A DNA stretch of 64,000 bases from Pyxicephalus adspersus (Eukaryota > Chordata > Amphibia > Anura > Pyxicephalidae), in the NCBI RefSeq assembly GCF_032062135.1, contig NC_092866.1, positions 22,453,230 to 22,517,229 of the forward strand, in the 5' to 3' direction. A program made the position numbers and the translations under genes. Position 1 is the first letter of the stretch, and each line of letters begins with the position of its first letter. The notes below the pieces were generated by a model. It made no database searches. It was not told where the DNA came from and saw only the letters and a list, made by a program, of their open reading frames with translations. Below are positions 59,451 through 64,000 of this stretch, piece by piece.

Positions 59451-59840
59451 TTAAGCAGACCTAAACTTTTTACCTTAAATAAAAATGTAGACAACCCTTT
59501 TATATAACGTAAAAAGTACCTTCTTTTTTGGGGGGAAGAAGTTTAAAACCCTCACTTAAAAAAAGGGGGGTAAAGCCCCTCATGCATCCCAGGAGGCTTC
59601 TGGCTGCTCTGTCTGTGCATCTCGGGCATGCGCAGACTAAGCTTTTTCATCAATGGGATGAAAAAAAATTGCCGATCTGCCGCATGTGCAGTGAGATAGG
59701 CACTCTTATTTTACATCTACCTTCCTCTTCCAGGTTCCTCCACCTGGGACGAAGGAAGATACCGGGATGATGCGGGACCCGATCCAAGAAACCTCCGCAG
59801 GGATTGATGGATCTGTAATGGTGTTTATTTCCACTTTTAG
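59451..59840 (+). mobile_element. Family A MITE copy 6
   Basis: It begins TTAAGCAGACCTAAAC and ends near TTCCACTTTTAG. The subterminal stem (AAATAAAAATGT / CAACCCTTTTATAT) is partly decayed. CATCCCAGGAGGCTTCTGGC, CTCGGGCATGCGCAG, AAATTGCCGATCTG and GACCCGATCCAAG follow in order. Confidence 0.85.
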
Positions 59841-59844
59841 CTTC

Positions 59845-61126
59845 TTGGGATCAACATTGTGTAGTGGTTAAAATATTAATATCTTGCATATTTATTCATT
59901 TTCCTTGGTTTTATGTATCTTAAAACATCCAATATTAACAATAAAGAAGAAAAAATATATCAATACAATTACAATTTTTGTTTCATATGCTTTTTTTAAA
60001 ACACAAAGGTGTTTGAAAACTGAAAAAAGTTATTGTGATTGTGAGCAATGGGTACTTCTAACCAAGACCTAACCTACTGGCCATGAAATATATCTGTGAG
60101 CATCAAAAGCTTTGTTTCACAGATGCAGAATAAAACATTGAACAAATTGGATGTTAACATATTTCTTCTCCTTTACTTACAGAGACAGCTTCAACTTATC
60201 ATGAAACAGTAAATGAAGAAGTTAAGGACTACAATATCTGTAGGCTAAAAATGATAGGGGTTACTAGATTATCCCAGCAGGATTCTCCCGCTCTATTAGA
60301 TGTTGAGACTTATTGTCACATTAGGAAGAGAAGAACCTTGTCCCTTAAACAATATGTCAGACTGGATGTATAACTGTACAGCCTGTTCCTCCCAGTACTA
60401 TCAGGAAATGTCTACCAGATAAATGACTTCATAGAACAAGCAGATAGGGCAAGCTCCTTACTTTTCAGCACAGCAGGAATCTTTTCCCAAACTGATTTAG
60501 AAAGAAGTATATCTGGAGTCTGCAATTATACTCCTACATTCTTGACAATATGGGGATTTGACCAGACGATACTCAAAGACGAACAGAAATGTTGCAACTT
60601 TACGAATCTCAAGATCAGGCCTTAAAATAGCCTACAAGCAGGTGAGTTTAAAGCTTCAAGCTAGCAGAAGAAGTGAGCTCCAGCTGAGAAAGAACAAATC
60701 TTTGGAATTCAGTTGAAGCAGGTTGTCCATATAACTCTCAGTTAGAATGTAGTACAATAGATTTCTTGCTGATTTTAATTGCTTTGACAAAATTACAGGA
60801 GAGCAGCATGTACATGCAAATCTCAGTATAAAAGAGAAAATACAGCAGTACATCTTACATGTTAGAGCCCTTGACCAAAGGAACAGGGCTGACACATGCA
60901 GCTACCAGCTAAACACTTCAAATTTAAGCAGCAACATTGAAGTGTAAAACACAATAGCCCTTAGCAACCAATAGGGTTTTAGTTTGGTGAAGTCCGTTCA
61001 TTGAAAAGAAGTTTTCTTACTGAGTGCTGATGATAATTTTTTAGTGCTCTTTGGTCTTAGGACTACTGAGCCTGTATGTGACACCAATGTTAAACACGGA
61101 CATGCATTGACTGTAACTCTCCTTTA
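59845..61126. other. Unassigned sequence
   Basis: No family recognised. 60181-60371 follows an acceptor-like CTTTACTTACAG and is open for about 62 codons to a stop. I could not match it to a protein. Confidence 0.35.
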
Positions 61127-61134
61127 GAGAGGAA

Positions 61135-61580
61135 CAGAGGTGTAGTCGTAAAAAAAGAAAATTGGGGCACGGTACTATCCATGGCGAGTGCGCATGCGCA
61201 TCATTGTTATGTAAACCTGCCCACCCCACTACACCCCTACCAATGTGTCATTCAAAGGGGAAGAAACTTGCCCCAGAGTAACGCCATGATAGCAGAACCT
61301 GCCTAATCTCTCGTCGCAGGTCTGAGCCCATGATGGGAGAGTGGGCAGGCTGTGTTGAGAGAGACAACCCGCCTACTGCCCTGGTCCTGCAATTTCATAA
61401 GGGAGACTTAGTCTGAGGCTCTGACCGATGTGCCCCCCCCCCCGCCAGCAGGGTCCTTCTCCTGACCCCGCAGAGGAGGGGTGGACCAGAGCCACAGACC
61501 ACCAAAGAATTCTTTGCAAAATAAGAGCGGGCCCACGTGGCCATTCCTTTCCCACCCGTGCCTGCCCCACTACACCCCTG
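61135..61580 (-). mobile_element. hAT MITE related inside to family H, with different ends
   Basis: The left end CAGAGGTGTAGTCG and inverted right end CAGGGGTGTAGTGG are hAT-like. Flanks GAGAGGAA (61127-61134) and GAGAGGGA (61581-61588) agree at 7 of 8. The interior is family H in reverse orientation (CCATGATGGGAGAGTGGGC, GACAACCCGCC, CCTTCTCCTGACCCCG), but the termini are not those of H. An internal copy of the right end (CCCACCCCACTACACCCCT) lies at 61219-61237. It contains a C11-C12 run near 61433. Confidence 0.88.
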
Positions 61581-61589
61581 GAGAGGGAT

Positions 61590-63660
61590 AGTAGTGTAGT
61601 TCTCATGTAGTGCATATTTAAAGTGGTAGCTCATTTATCTCCATCAGTAAGGTCAGGTCAAAGAAAAAGGAAGGGCTTAGATAAAAGGGAGATGGCTTGG
61701 TAGGAATAGACCTTCAGCATTTTGCCAATATTTAATTTATTTTTAAAAAATCTCTTGATTACTACTTTGAAGATGTACAAGGATGCTATCATTTAAAAAA
61801 ATACTATAAGACATGGTAATTTATTTTTATCCACAGCAGCTTGGAGTGAGGAAACTTTAGGTCAGCAAGAACTGGATAAAATTTATTGCTAAGAAGAACT
61901 GCTTCAGCCTATAATTGACCTTGCATTATAGCCACAAGGTTTTGGATTCCAGGTTTGTCTCCATTAAGTTCCAAGTCACAAAAGCAAAATGGCCTGCACA
62001 ATGACCCATATGGATATTCAGTTGGACAGAGATAGTCAAAAAGGTATCAGTGAGTTCTGCTTATAATGGAGAAAGCCCTTGTGAATTCATTTTTTTGTTA
62101 AAGAATCCATACAAATATAGAGCAAACCTCAGTTCATAAATTTGTGACCATTGTAGACAATTTGTAAAAAAAAAATTGAATAGTAACTTTTTTGTACATT
62201 GTAAGATTAAATTGATCTTTTCATGATTCTTTTTCCAAAAGTGGGTTCTAAAACTAACCAAGTTTGTAAATCTGTAGGAAAAGCATCTTTCAGAAGGCTA
62301 TCATCGGCATTTTATTAACATTGGCCCCAGGAAGATTTGACCGTTCCAGGTAATAATGAAAGTTTCCACATAGGATAAAAGAAATTAACTCTCCAATCTT
62401 TTGTTCACATCTAAAACTAGATTTCATTTTCCGCAAAGCCCATTGTGAAATAAATTAATAAATTAAGCGTTGTACTTTTGATTGAGCAGCTACAACGATT
62501 GTTCATTTCCAATGATCCTCAAGAGCCATAATTAAAAATAATGTTACCTGAGGATCAGCTTAGTTGAATTCATGTTTGTTTTTGAATTGAAAATAAATAA
62601 AATCAGACAGCAAAAGTGGAGCAGATATGTAATGATGATGTCTGACTTCTAAACAGCAAAGGAAATTATAGTCATTGGGACGGGAACAAATACCTCTTAA
62701 TTGCACTTCATTACAACGTACCTTTCTTTGCGCAGTTGCATATATTAATTATAAAAATCATGTTCCACAGACAAGACGCTACACAATGGCTTTTTCCCCC
62801 CCTCTATTGCTGTCTTCTACAGAATGGAAGAACAATATCGACTGTCAGATACAAAAGGAACTTTGAAAGGCAAAATCATAAAAAGAATGAAAGCCTATTA
62901 TAATAAAAGGAGAAAAAACATGCTTTGACTTCACAAATGGAAAACTTATTAATGTTTAAGACGCTGTGTTCTTTTGGAAAGTATCTTCCTATTTGCTGTT
63001 TTGCATATATATGTGCAAAAGCAACATTACATTACATTTTCTGAGAAGAATGAAATGAAATTACTGACCTTAAATAACAGTGAAATTAACTAAATACTTA
63101 AAGTTCATGGGTATGGTTATATTTGTAGGTAAACTTGTGCTATCGGGTCCCTTATACCTTTATGTTAGAATTATAATAAAAAATATAAGATGTATTTTGT
63201 ACAGGAACTAGACTCACTTGTTGCAGTATCATGAGAAATGTCAGCAGGAAGGCACGTGGGTGGAGTTTTAAATAAAACAAATGAATTTTAATACTCAAAG
63301 TAAAGTAATAAATAAAAACAGTGCATGCGGGTTTAATGAGTTTTAGAATGTCTAATATTTAATTATCCATATAAGGCATAATGTCTAAACCCAGATTGCT
63401 AGACTCTATGAAGTGACAGAATTATAAAACAGTTGAACAAGTAATGAGAAGAGTACCTTTACCTGACATGATGTGATGTGTAATTTCTACTTGGATGGTG
63501 TATTGTTTTGGCACATGTGCAGTGACTAGTCCTCTTTAACTTTTCCACTGTTACTATGCTTGTTCTAGTTTTTAATCATTGTAAAATCATTGTATTTGTA
63601 TATTCCTTGATCCTTCTATCCATACCCTTATCATGATTATTAGTGCTGACTATGCTCTCT
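61590..63660. other. Unassigned sequence, enhancer-like texture in part
   Basis: 62430-62830 has many homeodomain-type cores (AAATTAATAAATTAAG, CATAATTAAAAATAATG, CTTAATTGCACTTCATTA, TATTAATTATAAA) and no repeats. The rest is AT-rich and unrecognised. Confidence 0.3.
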
Positions 63661-63997
63661 TGGGCTATGTACACATGTACAATAATTGTCATTGGAAAGG
63701 ATCTTTCACGATCCTTTCCAGCGACTAACGACTGCACGATGCATGAACGAGTGCTGTACATACAGCGCCATTCTGTTCTATGAAGAGGGTAGGGGGAGAA
63801 CGATGGAGCGGTACCCCGCTGTGCTCTCTTCCTCTTCACTTCCATTACGATCGTTCATCATCTATCGTCCGTGGATCTGCCAGGACGATGGTTTAGATGG
63901 TGGATGACGAGCCCTGTACACATGCAACATTCTCATCTGATATCAATCCTGAGCTGACTATTGTACAAGAATCATTGCACGTGTGTACCTAGCCTTA
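63661..63997 (-). mobile_element. Family D MITE copy 4, at window edge
   Basis: The left end GGGCTATGTACACATGTAC and the right end (CACGTGTGTACCTAGCCTTAT) are inverted. This is the reverse-orientation homologue of 50303-50633. The hairpin TTGGAAAGGATC..GATCCTTTCCA (63690-63721) is preserved just inside the left end. The right edge lies 3-4 bases from the window end. Confidence 0.85.
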
Positions 63998-64000
63998 TAT

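Noticed and set aside
60181..60371. Terminal exon after CTTTACTTACAG
   Set aside because: It is open for only about 62 codons with no similarity that I recognise and no polyadenylation context. Open frames of that length are common here by chance.
1..64000. CRISPR array, bacterial operons, rRNA genes or endogenous viral genes
   Set aside because: None was seen. There are no regularly spaced repeats with unique spacers, no ribosome-binding-site/ORF organisation, and no gag, pol or env frames.

Overview
The window looks like vertebrate, most likely anuran amphibian (frog), non-coding DNA. It is AT-rich and CpG-poor, with no continuous protein-coding gene on either strand. It is densely filled with interspersed repeats: L2- and CR1-clade LINE fragments, a tRNA-derived SINE that shares its 3' tail with the local L2, many short hAT-type elements with 8-bp target-site duplications (TSDs), and a large set of TTAA-flanked MITEs whose ends (TTAAAG...) recall the T2/Kolobok-type MITEs known from Xenopus. 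The frog assignment is inferred from this repeat mix. It could be intergenic or lie inside a very long intron.

Layout. 1-9 kb: a near-perfect foldback (872-1026), a compound microsatellite, two TTAA MITEs of family A, two of family B, and hAT-like elements of families C (4893-5446, perfect 8-bp TSD) and G (7774-8260). 10-15.4 kb: a SINE, a dispersed duplication (11461-11993 and 13781-14224), a foldback MITE of family F, and an antisense L2 reverse-transcriptase fragment. 15458-19311: a 1927-bp head-to-tail tandem duplication. Each unit holds a family A MITE interrupted by a hAT element (family K) that still carries a recognisable BED zinc-finger reading frame. 20-25 kb: a hAT element with a perfect TSD (20611-21077), CR1, a SINE and an L2 3' end. 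25-48 kb: dispersed MITEs of families A, B, C, D, F, G, H and J in long stretches of anonymous sequence, plus one weak candidate exon (32943-33046). 48-64 kb: more A, D, H and TTAA elements, including a strikingly CpG-rich D element (57399-57840), and long anonymous stretches. A few of these have a composition like conserved enhancers (around 14.9, 44.7, 54.3 and 62.5 kb).

No gene network can be described. The biology here is transposon history: nested insertion, then segmental duplication, and repeated use of short elements with strong secondary structure. Family letters A-N are labels for this window only. All copy relations were found by eye, so element edges are accurate to a few bases where TSDs or TTAA sites are named and only approximate elsewhere.
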